This document shows positions 15,378-23,957 of a DNA stretch of 46,251 bases, piece by piece; position 1 is the first letter of the stretch; every line of letters begins with the position of its first letter. The stretch is from positions 1 through 46,251 of the IMG/VR virus record IMGVR_UViG_3300036823_000185; one strand, given 5' to 3'. The stretch is from a virus. A program made the translations under genes and the position numbers. The notes beneath the pieces are model-generated. The model saw only the letters and a program-made list of their open reading frames with translations. It was not told the origin of the DNA and did not search any database.

Positions 15378-17854
15378 TCATCGGGCGTCTCCGGGATCGG
15401 GACCGTGTACCAACTCCATCCCGACTGGCTTTCCCCGAGGCCCTTGACGCGCAGCAGAATGGCAAAGATTCGGCCGACGGCTGCGCTCGTTAACGCGACT
15501 CGAAGCAGCTTCGCCCGCGTCGTCGACGGGAACTCTTTTTCAAACCACTGGCGCTCGATCGTCGCAGGGACATTCGTCGCCTGGGTGGCTGGATCACCTG
15601 CCGGGATATCGCTCGAGAGAACGGCCGGAACGGCGCCGTCGCACTGCGACGCGATCCGCATCCGGCTGACGAGCTTCAGCCGCGGACTCCCACAGTCGAG
15701 CGGAGGGCTCTTATAACCATCGCCAGAGCCGGCGAGGTACAAACCGATCGGCCGGATCTCGACGCGCGCCCCGAATACCCGGCACGATGGCAGCGAGCAG
15801 CGCACGATGAGCCTGGCCCAGCGCGCCTCTTTCACGCCCAGCGGGACTCGGAATGATCCGATGCCCGCGCCGGCTACATTCGACGCGGCCGTCTTTTGCA
15901 CCTGGTTGCCCGGCAAGTCGGAGCGCCACTCGTAACTGACCGTTCCTGCGCCGACGTTTTCGAGATCGAGTTCAAGGTTCTGCAGATAGCAGACCTTTCC
16001 ATCTGCGAGCTTGAAGTTCCCGGAATCAAAGACGACGCCATCAAGCGGGACGGCGTACCAGCGCAGAACGACGGCGAGTATCTCGACGTACGACGTCCCG
16101 GCAGCCTGCAGTTCGATCCGGACCGCGATCGAGCGCGGCTCGTTCCCATGGTCAAAGTCCGGCAGCGCGATCATCGCCCAAAGGCGATCGCCTCCGGACG
16201 TGAAGGTCCCGACCTGCGCGAGCGTTCCGCCGGCACCGTCGAAGATTACGGACACCTTCATCGTCGCGCCGTTGCAACGGTGCTCGATTTCGAGGTTCGC
16301 GTAATGCTTCCGGACGTTCGGCTGTCCCTGATTCCGGAAGCGCGACTGGTAGACCAGCGGGATCGCGGCGTCGTTGTCGTTCATTCCCTGCTCGAGCGGA
16401 TACAGGGAACCGTCGATTGCGCCCAGCAGGCTGCCGCCCTGGCCCTCGTACAGGAGGGCGGTGAAGCCGCGGCTGTCTGTCATCCACTGTCCGGTTTTCT
16501 CGTTCAGCACGAGCGTGCTATCGGGAAATCCCGTGCCGCCGAGCGAAGCAAACGAAAAATACACGCGGCCGTTTATGACCGCCATCGTCGCCCGTGCTCG
16601 CGCGACTGGGCTCGGATCGAGGGGGTTCGCCGGCACGGCGCCGTATGCCTCGACAGCATCGTCCTTGAAAATTGGTGTCAGCGGGCCTGAAACCACGCCC
16701 GTGCCGCTTACGGTGGTTTTCTGGATCCCTTCCTGTGACTGGAAGTAAACCGTCGCGCCGGACACCGCCCACGCCTTCAAGCCGATGCCGCCGACGTCGA
16801 CGTTCAAGCGCTCGATCTCTCCGGAGTCGACGTCCCCGATCAGCCGCCAAACCGACTTGCCTTTAATGATCAGCAGCACCTGCGGAAACACGGCCGCGCC
16901 GATGAACTCTTCACCCAACTCGCCGATGTCGGCCCAGTTGCCGCCGGCGTCGGTCGCGGATCCCGGGAAGAACTGCGGCTCGTCCGCTTCGGTCCAGAAC
17001 ATGCGGTTCGGGTTCGCTGCGGTCCCGAAGACGAACAAGCGCCCGTTGTAGGGCCCCACCACGAAGCGCGCTGCAGGCGCGGGGTCGTGATTGATGGCGA
17101 GAATTACGCCCAGATTCGCGATGCCGTTATCTGTGAGATCGTCGCCGCCAAGACCTGTGTTGTCGACACCATTGTCGAGGAATTCGGTGCCACCTATCGC
17201 GAGCGGCGACGCGTTGAGTTTGTATCGCTGGTTCGGAAAATCGCCGCCCTCGCGGTACACATTCCAGCCCGTGATCTGTGGATCGGCTGAGGCCGGCCGT
17301 GTGACGGTCGCCTCGTCGTTCGTCAGGCTCGATGTCGTGAGGACAGGCGACGGGTTTGTTTCCGCTCCGTCGCCGGCGACGAAGGTGACGTAGTAGTTGT
17401 AGACGCCGTTCAATGCGCCGCTGCTCGTTCCGCCGTAGGCGACGGTGGGCGCGGCCGTCGGCGCAAGAGGGCTCCACCCGTAGGTGTTCGTGCCGTCGTC
17501 TTTGAGTTGCTGCGAGCGGTTCATCGCCCAACAGCGCCCCTGGAAGCTCACCATTCCGAAGGGTTGCCCGTCAAACCCGGTCCCGATCGCTGCGCCGGTC
17601 CCGACGCGGTACCAGCTTGTGTCGACGCCAACGTAGCGCCGCGGCGTCAGAGCCTCGACGCGTCCGAGTGAATGGTGGTAGCCGCCGGCCGTGAAGACGG
17701 CGGCGCCCATGCCGAGCCGCGATCGCAACTGGCCGCCCTGATCGACCCGCCAGTTGTGAAGCGCCACGGCGCTCGTCTGATCGCCGAGCTCGCCGGGGGA
17801 GAGAAGGTCGAGGCCTCCGCCGAGAACCTGATCGGTCTGGAGTTCGTAGCTCAC
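15347..17854 (-). CDS. Tail nozzle-like protein (T7 gp12 / P22 gp10 analogue)
   Basis: 835 residues from a GTG at 17854 overlapping the upstream TGA (GTGA); the frame is open further upstream but without protein character. Beta-rich throughout, with RFVVGPYNGRLFVFGTAANP and NRMFWTEADEPQFFP, FPQVLLIIKGKSVWRLIGD and SQEGIQKTTVSGTGVVSGPL, the kind of beta-propeller text seen in tail nozzle or tubular B proteins of short-tailed phages. A fibronectin-like segment (YNYYVTFVAGDGAETNPSPV) lies near residue 190. It would form the end of the tail tube below the adaptor proteins encoded just upstream. Confidence 0.75.
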   Translation of the reverse strand: MSYELQTDQVLGGGLDLLSPGELGDQTSAVALHNWRVDQGGQLRSRLGMGAAVFTAGGYHHSLGRVEALTPRRYVGVDTSWYRVGTGAAIGTGFDGQPFGMVSFQGRCWAMNRSQQLKDDGTNTYGWSPLAPTAAPTVAYGGTSSGALNGVYNYYVTFVAGDGAETNPSPVLTTSSLTNDEATVTRPASADPQITGWNVYREGGDFPNQRYKLNASPLAIGGTEFLDNGVDNTGLGGDDLTDNGIANLGVILAINHDPAPAARFVVGPYNGRLFVFGTAANPNRMFWTEADEPQFFPGSATDAGGNWADIGELGEEFIGAAVFPQVLLIIKGKSVWRLIGDVDSGEIERLNVDVGGIGLKAWAVSGATVYFQSQEGIQKTTVSGTGVVSGPLTPIFKDDAVEAYGAVPANPLDPSPVARARATMAVINGRVYFSFASLGGTGFPDSTLVLNEKTGQWMTDSRGFTALLYEGQGGSLLGAIDGSLYPLEQGMNDNDAAIPLVYQSRFRNQGQPNVRKHYANLEIEHRCNGATMKVSVIFDGAGGTLAQVGTFTSGGDRLWAMIALPDFDHGNEPRSIAVRIELQAAGTSYVEILAVVLRWYAVPLDGVVFDSGNFKLADGKVCYLQNLELDLENVGAGTVSYEWRSDLPGNQVQKTAASNVAGAGIGSFRVPLGVKEARWARLIVRCSLPSCRVFGARVEIRPIGLYLAGSGDGYKSPPLDCGSPRLKLVSRMRIASQCDGAVPAVLSSDIPAGDPATQATNVPATIERQWFEKEFPSTTRAKLLRVALTSAAVGRIFAILLRVKGLGESQSGWSWYTVPIPETPDEWQMREIPIS

Positions 17855-18483
17855 ATCGCGCTCCCGTAGTACGCGGCGAACGCCTTTTCGAGGACGTCGG
17901 CGATCGAATCGGCCAACGCAGCCGCTTCCGGCATCCAGGCATCGCAGCGCTTTGACCGCGCATCGGCCAGGACCCGCAAGTGAAGCAAATCCGCAAGGGC
18001 ATCGGGCGCGGGCAGGGAAGTGGATCCAGTTGCGATCGGCGGCGCCCCGCGCTGACAGAAGACTGTGAATGTGGCGTTCTGTGTCGGCTGGGGATAGGCC
18101 ACGATCATTCCGGATGCCAGCCAATCGCCGATCCAGTTCGTCGGCGCCGCGGCGGTCGACGTCGACCAGTTCGCGTCCCGTGCCTCGATTTCGCGCATAT
18201 TCATTGGGCTGAGTGCGGCGGCCGCCCAGACCGCGTGGACCAGCGAGACGAAGTGTGTGTCCCTCGGGGTGTCGTCAGTCGTGTGCGCGAGATCGTAAGC
18301 GCTCTGGTTGGCGATGCCGGCGAGGTCCTGCGCATCGACGAAGAGCATCAGCCCGCTTGTCAGCTTCGAAAGCTCGAGGTCGGCGTAGCGGACCAGCTCG
18401 TCCTCGGACCAGAAGACGAGGTCCGGGGTGCCGGTGGCGTTCAGCTCCGCGCAGAGCATCGGAAGCGAAGCGGCGAATTCCAT
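17851..18483 (-). CDS. Head-tail adaptor-like phage protein
   Basis: 210 residues, helical at both ends. MREIEARDANWSTSTAAAPT with NWIGDWLASGMIVAYPQPTQ shows the N-W-x-x-x-x-G/A and Y-P-x-P pattern of adaptor-type proteins that dock under the portal. Its stop overlaps the start of the nozzle gene. It shares the general layout, not close sequence, with the proteins at 18740 and 21703. The assignment is by pattern and position. Confidence 0.55.
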   Translation of the reverse strand: MEFAASLPMLCAELNATGTPDLVFWSEDELVRYADLELSKLTSGLMLFVDAQDLAGIANQSAYDLAHTTDDTPRDTHFVSLVHAVWAAAALSPMNMREIEARDANWSTSTAAAPTNWIGDWLASGMIVAYPQPTQNATFTVFCQRGAPPIATGSTSLPAPDALADLLHLRVLADARSKRCDAWMPEAAALADSIADVLEKAFAAYYGSAM

Positions 18484-18490
18484 CGGGGCC

Positions 18491-18709
18491 TCAGTTCAGC
18501 TTCGAGGTGGAGTACTTACCCTTGATGTGCGCGTGGAAGTGCTTCCCGTGAGAAGGCGCCTTGACGAAAGCCGCGTGATCGTCGGCTGTCACACCGTCGT
18601 ACGCGTAGCGGCCGCCCGAATGAAATTCAACAGTGAGCCTCGATGTGTCGGCGTCGTATTCGATCGCGCGAACGTTGCTCGATTTGGATTCTGTTCTCGT
18701 GCCCACCAC
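18491..18709 (-). CDS. KTSC-domain protein
   Basis: 72 residues, nearly all of it a KTSC domain: SSNVRAIEYDADTSRLTVEF, then HSGGRYAYDGVTADDHAAFV and SHGKHFHAHIKGKYSTSKL. The final K-x-S-x-x-L is close to the usual Lys-Thr-Ser-Cys-like motif. These small domains occur in phages and next to nucleic-acid enzymes, without an established role. A GTG start is used. It lies between two adaptor-like genes. Confidence 0.85.
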   Translation of the reverse strand: MVGTRTESKSSNVRAIEYDADTSRLTVEFHSGGRYAYDGVTADDHAAFVKAPSHGKHFHAHIKGKYSTSKLN

Positions 18710-18739
18710 ACGGTCTATCGCCCGCGGGAGGCGCCCCTC

Positions 18740-19531
18740 TTAGGCGCTCCTGCGGTTCGGGACGAGATCCGGCCGTGTCTTCAGCATTCTTGACAGGTCG
18801 GGCATTTCGATTTCGGGCGGCGCGTGGTCGTACCGCTGCGCGAGCGATCGCATGCGGACCTGCGCGGCGCGTTTCTTTACGGCCGTCAGGAATGACTGCA
18901 GCGACGGCGCTTCGTTCTGCAGCTCCTGACCGCCCTCGCGGATCCGAAGGAAGCCCACCGCGAAATCGATCAGGCAGTTATGGTCCGGCTCGGGGATCTC
19001 CGGGACGTCGGCGGCGTTCACGAGCGCCACGGGCATGCGCGCGTAAGTGATGAGCGCCGTGTACTGATCGTCCGGCTGCAGGTCGAAGATAAGCAGCCCG
19101 AAGCCCACAGAGTTATAACGCGCCGGCATTCCGGTGCTGCCGTACCAGCCGTTGTCGGCCGCGGCGAACTGGTGGAGCGTGCCGGGCTGCAGCTTCGGCG
19201 TGGCGGCCGTCGCTGTCGTCACCTGCTGATCGTTGAACATCGCGCCGCCAAAGGTCGGATCGCCGATGATGGCGTCATTTGCGGCGGTCGGTTGGTTCCT
19301 CCACTCGCAGCGAAGTACCAGGATCATGTCGGCGAAGGTCCGCTGCAGCGCGTACCACTGGTTGCCGGGCGTGAGCTGGAACTGCCGCTGCACCTCAAGG
19401 CAGAGCGTAAGGAACGCGAAGATCCGCTGGGCGAGGTTAACCGCCGCGAGCGCGTCCGCGGCGGTGTAGAACACGCCGCCCGTCTCGTTCAGTCTTTCGA
19501 GGGTTCGGATCTGGAGGCTGGAGACAGTCAC
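18740..19531 (-). CDS. Adaptor-like phage structural protein
   Basis: 263 residues with a GTG start. SSLQIRTLERLNETGGVFYT, then AADALAAVNLAQRIFAFLTL, is the N-terminal text typical of adaptor or connector proteins in short-tailed phages of soil bacteria. The C-terminus (SLQSFLTAVKKRAAQVRMRS) is helical and basic. It follows the tailspike gene by 3 bp. The exact place in the tail cannot be told. Confidence 0.55.
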   Translation of the reverse strand: MTVSSLQIRTLERLNETGGVFYTAADALAAVNLAQRIFAFLTLCLEVQRQFQLTPGNQWYALQRTFADMILVLRCEWRNQPTAANDAIIGDPTFGGAMFNDQQVTTATAATPKLQPGTLHQFAAADNGWYGSTGMPARYNSVGFGLLIFDLQPDDQYTALITYARMPVALVNAADVPEIPEPDHNCLIDFAVGFLRIREGGQELQNEAPSLQSFLTAVKKRAAQVRMRSLAQRYDHAPPEIEMPDLSRMLKTRPDLVPNRRSA

Positions 19532-19534
19532 TGG

Positions 19535-21706
19535 TTAGTTAACCAGCGCCAGCTGGAGCGGATCGCTGCCGGTCACCACGTAAATATCGCCCGCGACCAA
19601 CCCCCCGGAAATCGCCGCCGCGTTGTTGGCGAAGGCCGCAAGGCCGCCCAAACCGAGATGGCCGTCCGACTTAACATACGTTCTGGCGTTGCCAGCGGCA
19701 TCCTCGAACGACGCCAGATTACTCGTGCTTTGTGCTGTAGCGGAAGCCTGCACGATCACACGCGTGGGTCCGCTGTCGTCCTCATTCCGTACGTACATCG
19801 TGCAGACTCCCCCGATCGGGAACGCTACCGGCGACGTATTTGGCCCGACCGCCATGCAGGAGCTTGTGAGGCCAATCATGTTGGTCGGAGATAGCGCGCT
19901 GTACCATGCACCAATGCCAGACTGCACCCACCAGCCAAGGGAATTCGCGGGTAACGGCGATGTGCTGGCGGATTCCATGAAGCGTAGCGCGCTCGTATCG
20001 TTGTAGCCGTGATGTATTAAGAAGCCATCGTTTCCGCTCAATCCCGCATCTCCGCACAGGAAAGGAAAATCTGACCCCGTGACGTCGCGCTGGCAAAACT
20101 TCGTTGCCGACCAGCTGTTCGCCCAAAGTTGGCCCGTAATGTCCGTGTATTTGTTCCTGGCATCGGTGACGCTCGTCGAATGAGGATCCTGCGCGAAGTT
20201 CACCACCGCGCTGCCTTCCACGTTGATGTTGTTCGTAAAGGTTAAGAGATCAGTGCCGGAGTAAGACGGGGACAACACAACCCAGTTGGAGTTTCCGCCC
20301 GTTTTGACACTCGGATCGGAAGGCTGATCAACCAGGCTCGCAACGACAACGCTGTCCCCGGTCAGGTTCACATGGCAGTTGATCCACTGATTGGCGATGC
20401 TGATGATGTGTTGGTTGGAGGTGACGTCGCTGTCCCAGCCGACGATGTTGCTGATCAGCGTGATGGGGCGGTTGTCGTCGACGGCATTTGCCGTGAACTC
20501 GAAAAACTTCGCATTCATCGTGATGCTGGAATCGTTCTCGGCTTGGATGCTCTGAATTACGGGATTGCCGTGAGGGCCATCGAAGCAGACGACGCATGGA
20601 TTCGTGCCCTGCATGACACCCGCAGTTCCCTGGGAAATTTCGTAATATCCGGCGTATTCGATACTGAAAGCCCGGTTGATTCCGGCGATGGAAAAGTGAT
20701 CGAACTTCGTGTAGGCGATGTTGGCGTTTTTCATCCGCACGCCGATGTCGGCATCGGTTACGTTGAAGTCGCTGATCGTGACGCCGTCCACCTGCTCGTC
20801 TGAAACGATGTCGTTGTCGCCGAGCGAAATGGCCGCGCCGGCGATATCCATCGTGGAATCACCGAAATGCTCGATAAGCCCGTTCCGAAAAGTGTTCCTT
20901 TGCGCTGTTGCGCCGGATTCCGCATCGATCATGTACCCGGTTAGGTTGGCCGTATTCGCGCCGTCGAGGCTGATCCCGTCGACCTTTGTTCCGTTCACGG
21001 CATGAACGTTTACCATCGCCGATCCCGTCGCGTAGGCGACGGATGGCGCGCTTCCTGCCCACTTGAGCATGCAGCCGCCGTCCAGACTTGATCCCTGCTG
21101 CAAATCGGTCGGTGGGCCGTAGAAATGAACGTAAGCGGGCAGCGTCAGGCCCGCGGTGATCTTATAAGTTCCGACCGGACAGAACAGCGACTTGCCGCCG
21201 GTTGATGCGTCCAGCGCCGTCTGGATGGCGGTGGTCGAATCATTCGTCCCGGTCGGGTCGGCACCATAATCCACAATCGACGGAAGCTCATTGTGCAGCT
21301 TCGTTTCGATGGCCGAAGTCTCGGCCGCCATCTGGTTGTGCAGCCCCGCCGTTACCCGGCCCTGCACGGCCCGGCTCGCGAGGTGCGACGCCGCCGCGGT
21401 TCCGTCGTAGCCGCGCCCATCCGCGTTCGGGCATGCCGATGATCCGACCGTGAAAGCCGTGCCGCTCGCGACAGCGCACACGGCGATCACCTCACTGTCG
21501 ATCGTGATGACGCCCGGAGCGACGAAGCCGGAGGTGCTGGGAACCGTCAGAGTCGTGGAAGTGGAGTTTACGCCGAGCGAAAGTGTGCTGGCGTAGTTGT
21601 TCGATGCGATCTTCAGGTCAGAATTGGTCGCCACGCGTCCGGGGAAAACGGCCGTGCTCTGCGCAAGCAGTGATCCGGCCAGAAAAAGAAGACTCAGTTT
21701 TTTCAT
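19535..21706 (-). CDS. Beta-helix tailspike with an N-terminal signal peptide
   Basis: 723 residues. The ATG at 21706 overlaps the stop of the upstream adaptor gene (ATGA), and the product begins MKKLSLLFLAGSLLAQSTA, a classical Sec signal peptide with cleavage after A-Q. Then follows a phage fibre N-terminal domain (FPGRVATNSDLKIASNNYAS ... GRGYDGTAAASHLASRAVQG) and a pectate-lyase-3 type right-handed beta-helix beginning ELPSIVDYGADPTGTNDSTT near residue 144. Spikes of this type bind and cut host polysaccharide. A secretion signal on such a protein is unexpected, since virions assemble in the cytoplasm. Confidence 0.85.
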   Translation of the reverse strand: MKKLSLLFLAGSLLAQSTAVFPGRVATNSDLKIASNNYASTLSLGVNSTSTTLTVPSTSGFVAPGVITIDSEVIAVCAVASGTAFTVGSSACPNADGRGYDGTAAASHLASRAVQGRVTAGLHNQMAAETSAIETKLHNELPSIVDYGADPTGTNDSTTAIQTALDASTGGKSLFCPVGTYKITAGLTLPAYVHFYGPPTDLQQGSSLDGGCMLKWAGSAPSVAYATGSAMVNVHAVNGTKVDGISLDGANTANLTGYMIDAESGATAQRNTFRNGLIEHFGDSTMDIAGAAISLGDNDIVSDEQVDGVTISDFNVTDADIGVRMKNANIAYTKFDHFSIAGINRAFSIEYAGYYEISQGTAGVMQGTNPCVVCFDGPHGNPVIQSIQAENDSSITMNAKFFEFTANAVDDNRPITLISNIVGWDSDVTSNQHIISIANQWINCHVNLTGDSVVVASLVDQPSDPSVKTGGNSNWVVLSPSYSGTDLLTFTNNINVEGSAVVNFAQDPHSTSVTDARNKYTDITGQLWANSWSATKFCQRDVTGSDFPFLCGDAGLSGNDGFLIHHGYNDTSALRFMESASTSPLPANSLGWWVQSGIGAWYSALSPTNMIGLTSSCMAVGPNTSPVAFPIGGVCTMYVRNEDDSGPTRVIVQASATAQSTSNLASFEDAAGNARTYVKSDGHLGLGGLAAFANNAAAISGGLVAGDIYVVTGSDPLQLALVN

Positions 21707-22605
21707 AGAACCTTGTTGATGGCGCGGAACTGCCGCGCCCAGCGATCGGCCCGGTGACGGGTGTATGTGCCCTGCATTGCCATCTGGGCTCCGCCCTGCC
21801 GGCGCGACTCCTCGTTCACCAGCTCGCCCACGCGTTTTTCGAACAGTCCCTCGTGGAGTTGCGCGGCGGCAAGATTGTTCACGCCGGGCAACATGCTGAG
21901 ATCCGCCCTGCAGCCGGCCTTGAGCGCACCCGGCCGGATCCACGGCAAAAGCGCGACGCCGGTATCGGCGGTGCCGAAAGCCGTCTGTTCGGCGGTAAAG
22001 GAAATCAGGATCGAATAGACATTGTCCGGCGCCGGCCACAGTTCGAGCTGCATCGGAATCGGCGAGCCGCTGCCGTCCGCCCACTGGCTCCATCGCGTTG
22101 GCGGGCCCACCGCGATTCGCGCTGGATCCGTTACGTCGGCTGACGCGCGATCGCGCTTCTCGATCGGGATCGGCAGGCTGATGTTCCGCAGGCTGCGGAC
22201 GATCCGACAGCTCGTCGGCAGCGTCAGGATCGACTGAGAGATTACGAAGCCCGCTGTCGCGTTCGGGTCGCCCTCGTACGGCCGGTCGAGCGTCGCGTGC
22301 GTCGCATCGACAAAGGTCAGCGTATAGGCTTCCGTGCGCCCGTCGAGGTGGATCTGGCGCCCACTCATTTGAGTGGTGAACGCCCCGTCCGTCAGGACGA
22401 GCGCCGTGCTTGCGTTCGTCGTCTGGATCGTGCCGGTGTTGTACTGGGCGACGGTCTGAATTACCGTCTCGGTATCGAGGCGGGACCACGGGAGCCGGTC
22501 GAGGATCTGCGTATAGCGGTCGTTGATGATCCCCTGGCGCACGTCGGCATCGACGCCCGGGAACTCCTTGGCAAGAAGAAAGTTGATGTCGCCGAACGTC
22601 GACAT
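21703..22605 (-). CDS. Head-tail adaptor (tubular A-like)
   Basis: 300 residues. It starts STFGDINFLLAKEFPGVDAD with DVRQGIINDRYTQILDRLPW, the N-terminal helix pair and D-R-x-P-W motif of adaptor proteins that join portal and nozzle. SILTLPTSCRIVRSLRNISL and a C-terminal helical region with basic residues (KRVGELVNEESRRQGGAQMA) complete the pattern. Its stop overlaps the start of the tailspike gene. Confidence 0.7.
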   Translation of the reverse strand: MSTFGDINFLLAKEFPGVDADVRQGIINDRYTQILDRLPWSRLDTETVIQTVAQYNTGTIQTTNASTALVLTDGAFTTQMSGRQIHLDGRTEAYTLTFVDATHATLDRPYEGDPNATAGFVISQSILTLPTSCRIVRSLRNISLPIPIEKRDRASADVTDPARIAVGPPTRWSQWADGSGSPIPMQLELWPAPDNVYSILISFTAEQTAFGTADTGVALLPWIRPGALKAGCRADLSMLPGVNNLAAAQLHEGLFEKRVGELVNEESRRQGGAQMAMQGTYTRHRADRWARQFRAINKVL

Positions 22606-22607
22606 GG

Positions 22608-23081
22608 CTACGCCCTGCCTTCGACCTGCAGCGAGAAAGAGATGCCGGTGGCGACCGTTCCCGCGATCACAAGCTCGTAACCCAGCTGGTGGCCCAGGTT
22701 GCCATGCCGGACGGAGCCCGCCGCCAGGGTCTTGGTGGCGTTTGTCGAACTGATCAGCAGGATGCCTTCGTTCGTCGCCGCGCCGTTCGACGCCATGATC
22801 TGGGGTATCTGGTCCGCCAGAATACGCGCCATGTAACGCTTGGCTCCCGTCGTTATAACCTGCGGAAAGTGGATCAGGTCCCAGCTCGATACGCCGTCGC
22901 TCGTGGTGATGTAGACGTCGTACGTTTCATCGCCGGTGTCCCGCTCGGCGGCGGTGATGTCGAGCGTGACGACGAGTTCCCGGAAGCGATTCAGCTTCTG
23001 ATCGACAGGCGCCAGTGAGAACGAGGCCGCCTTTGTGGCGGCCGCCTGCAGTTGCAGTTTTATGCGTTGCGGCGGCGTCAT
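22608..23081 (-). CDS. Probable virion protein
   Basis: 157 residues from an ATG at 23081 (in-frame upstream sequence belongs to the overlap with the secreted fibre gene). Mostly beta: AASFSLAPVDQKLNRFRELV, VYITTSDGVSSWDLIHFPQV, GYELVIAGTVATGISFSLQV. No family is recognised. Position between the fibre-like and adaptor genes suggests a tail or neck protein. Confidence 0.6.
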   Translation of the reverse strand: MTPPQRIKLQLQAAATKAASFSLAPVDQKLNRFRELVVTLDITAAERDTGDETYDVYITTSDGVSSWDLIHFPQVITTGAKRYMARILADQIPQIMASNGAATNEGILLISSTNATKTLAAGSVRHGNLGHQLGYELVIAGTVATGISFSLQVEGRA

Positions 23082-23092
23082 CCCTGTGGCCC

Positions 23093-23830
23093 TTAGTAAG
23101 TGAGCGCGATCGGTCCGGTCGACGCGGTGAACGTCGTGGGCGGAGTGATCGCGGCGGGCGTATTGAACACCCACGTGAAATTGGCGGCGTTGGTGTCGCC
23201 AAACGGCTGCGTGCGCAGCTTCGCCGTGGTTCCATTCGTGGCGACGCCAAGGTAGTAAAGTCCTGGCCCTTTCGCCGCATACGTCGCCGTAAAAGGCACA
23301 CGCTGGAAAGTGGCTGTGGTTCCGACCGTGACGGAACTGTCGAGCGCCGAGGTGGCGAGAACGGCGCCCCCGGAGTCGAAAAGAAACACAACGACCTTGT
23401 CGGTACCGCCCACGCTGCCGATCAGGTAACTGATGCCGGTCAGGGTTTCATTCGTCGGGATGAAAACCTCGGACACCCAGATCTTCGTCGCGATCCCCGC
23501 GGTGTCCGTTCCGGTTGTGGTCGCGGCGGGGACGAAGCCGGCCGCATAATTGTGCGTCCCCGACGTCGCGGAAGTCTGCACGATACCCGCGGTGGAAGTG
23601 AAGACGCCACCCGAATCGATCTTTGTGAGGATCGTATCCGAGGAGTTCCTCACCTCGAGCGCGTCGACCGACTGGCCGGCCGCGAGTTTGATCACGAGCG
23701 GCTTATCGAGCGGAGAGAGCGCCTTGATTAACAGGGCGCGGAGTCCGGTCGGCTTCGCCTGCGCAAAGAGCAAGGAAGCTGCGAGCAGGATGCCGAGGGC
23801 GGCGCCGGAAACTTTGAAGCGAGTGGTCAT
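23093..23830 (-). CDS. Fibre-like protein with signal peptide
   Basis: 245 residues starting TTRFKVSGAALGILLAASLL and FAQA, a strong Sec signal peptide with cleavage near residue 26. The next part (KPLVIKLAAGQSVDALEVRN with SSDTILTKIDSGGVFTSTAG) is the coiled-to-beta entry motif common in phage fibres, and the rest is a beta-sandwich-like domain (KVVVFLFDSGGAVLATSALD). GGAG precedes the ATG. It is first gene of the tail transcription unit: the 49-bp iteron box and the capsid terminator lie immediately upstream. Confidence 0.7.
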   Translation of the reverse strand: MTTRFKVSGAALGILLAASLLFAQAKPTGLRALLIKALSPLDKPLVIKLAAGQSVDALEVRNSSDTILTKIDSGGVFTSTAGIVQTSATSGTHNYAAGFVPAATTTGTDTAGIATKIWVSEVFIPTNETLTGISYLIGSVGGTDKVVVFLFDSGGAVLATSALDSSVTVGTTATFQRVPFTATYAAKGPGLYYLGVATNGTTAKLRTQPFGDTNAANFTWVFNTPAAITPPTTFTASTGPIALTY

Positions 23831-23864
23831 GAAATTCGTCTCCTGAGATTTGGTCTCTTTTGGT

Positions 23865-23913
23865 CGTTAACGCGACATGTCGCGGTAAATGTCGCGGCGG
23901 TGTCGCATAAAAA
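23865..23913 (-). promoter_or_regulatory. 49-bp TGTCGC-iteron box, copy 1
   Basis: On the plus strand GCGACATGTCGC (a perfect palindrome) is followed by further TGTCGC units at 11-12 bp steps, about one helix turn. The box matches 40079-40127 at 44 of 49 positions, in the same orientation. It lies between the capsid terminator and the secreted fibre gene, so it probably controls or contains the promoter of the tail unit. The minus strand holds a 13-codon frame (MRHRRDIYRDMSR) that is also kept in copy 2. Confidence 0.7.
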
Positions 23914-23942
23914 GGGCGGCGTGCGGATGCAGAGGCCGCCCT
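23909..23942 (-). terminator. Rho-independent terminator after the capsid gene
   Basis: AGGGCGGC and GCCGCCCT form an 8-bp GC stem (23935-23942 and 23913-23920) with a 14-base loop, followed on the minus strand by TTTTT. It closes the unit ending with the major capsid gene and separates it from the tail genes. Confidence 0.8.
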
Positions 23943-23957
23943 CTCGTGGGGTATCCC

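Noticed and set aside
17855-18124. Extension of the nozzle-like gene to 18124
   Set aside because: The extra 90 residues are low quality and overlap the adaptor-like gene; the GTG at 17854 overlaps the preceding stop.
19535-22489. Extension of the tailspike frame up to 22489 (984 codons)
   Set aside because: The first 260 codons are Arg/Pro-rich and overlap the adaptor gene; the ATG at 21706 has a signal peptide and an ATGA overlap.
23865-23913. 13-codon frame MRHRRDIYRDMSR in the iteron box as a conserved leader peptide
   Set aside because: It recurs in the second box (MRHHRDICRDMSC), but the match is explained by the repeat itself; neither copy has a Shine-Dalgarno, so I treat it as operator DNA.
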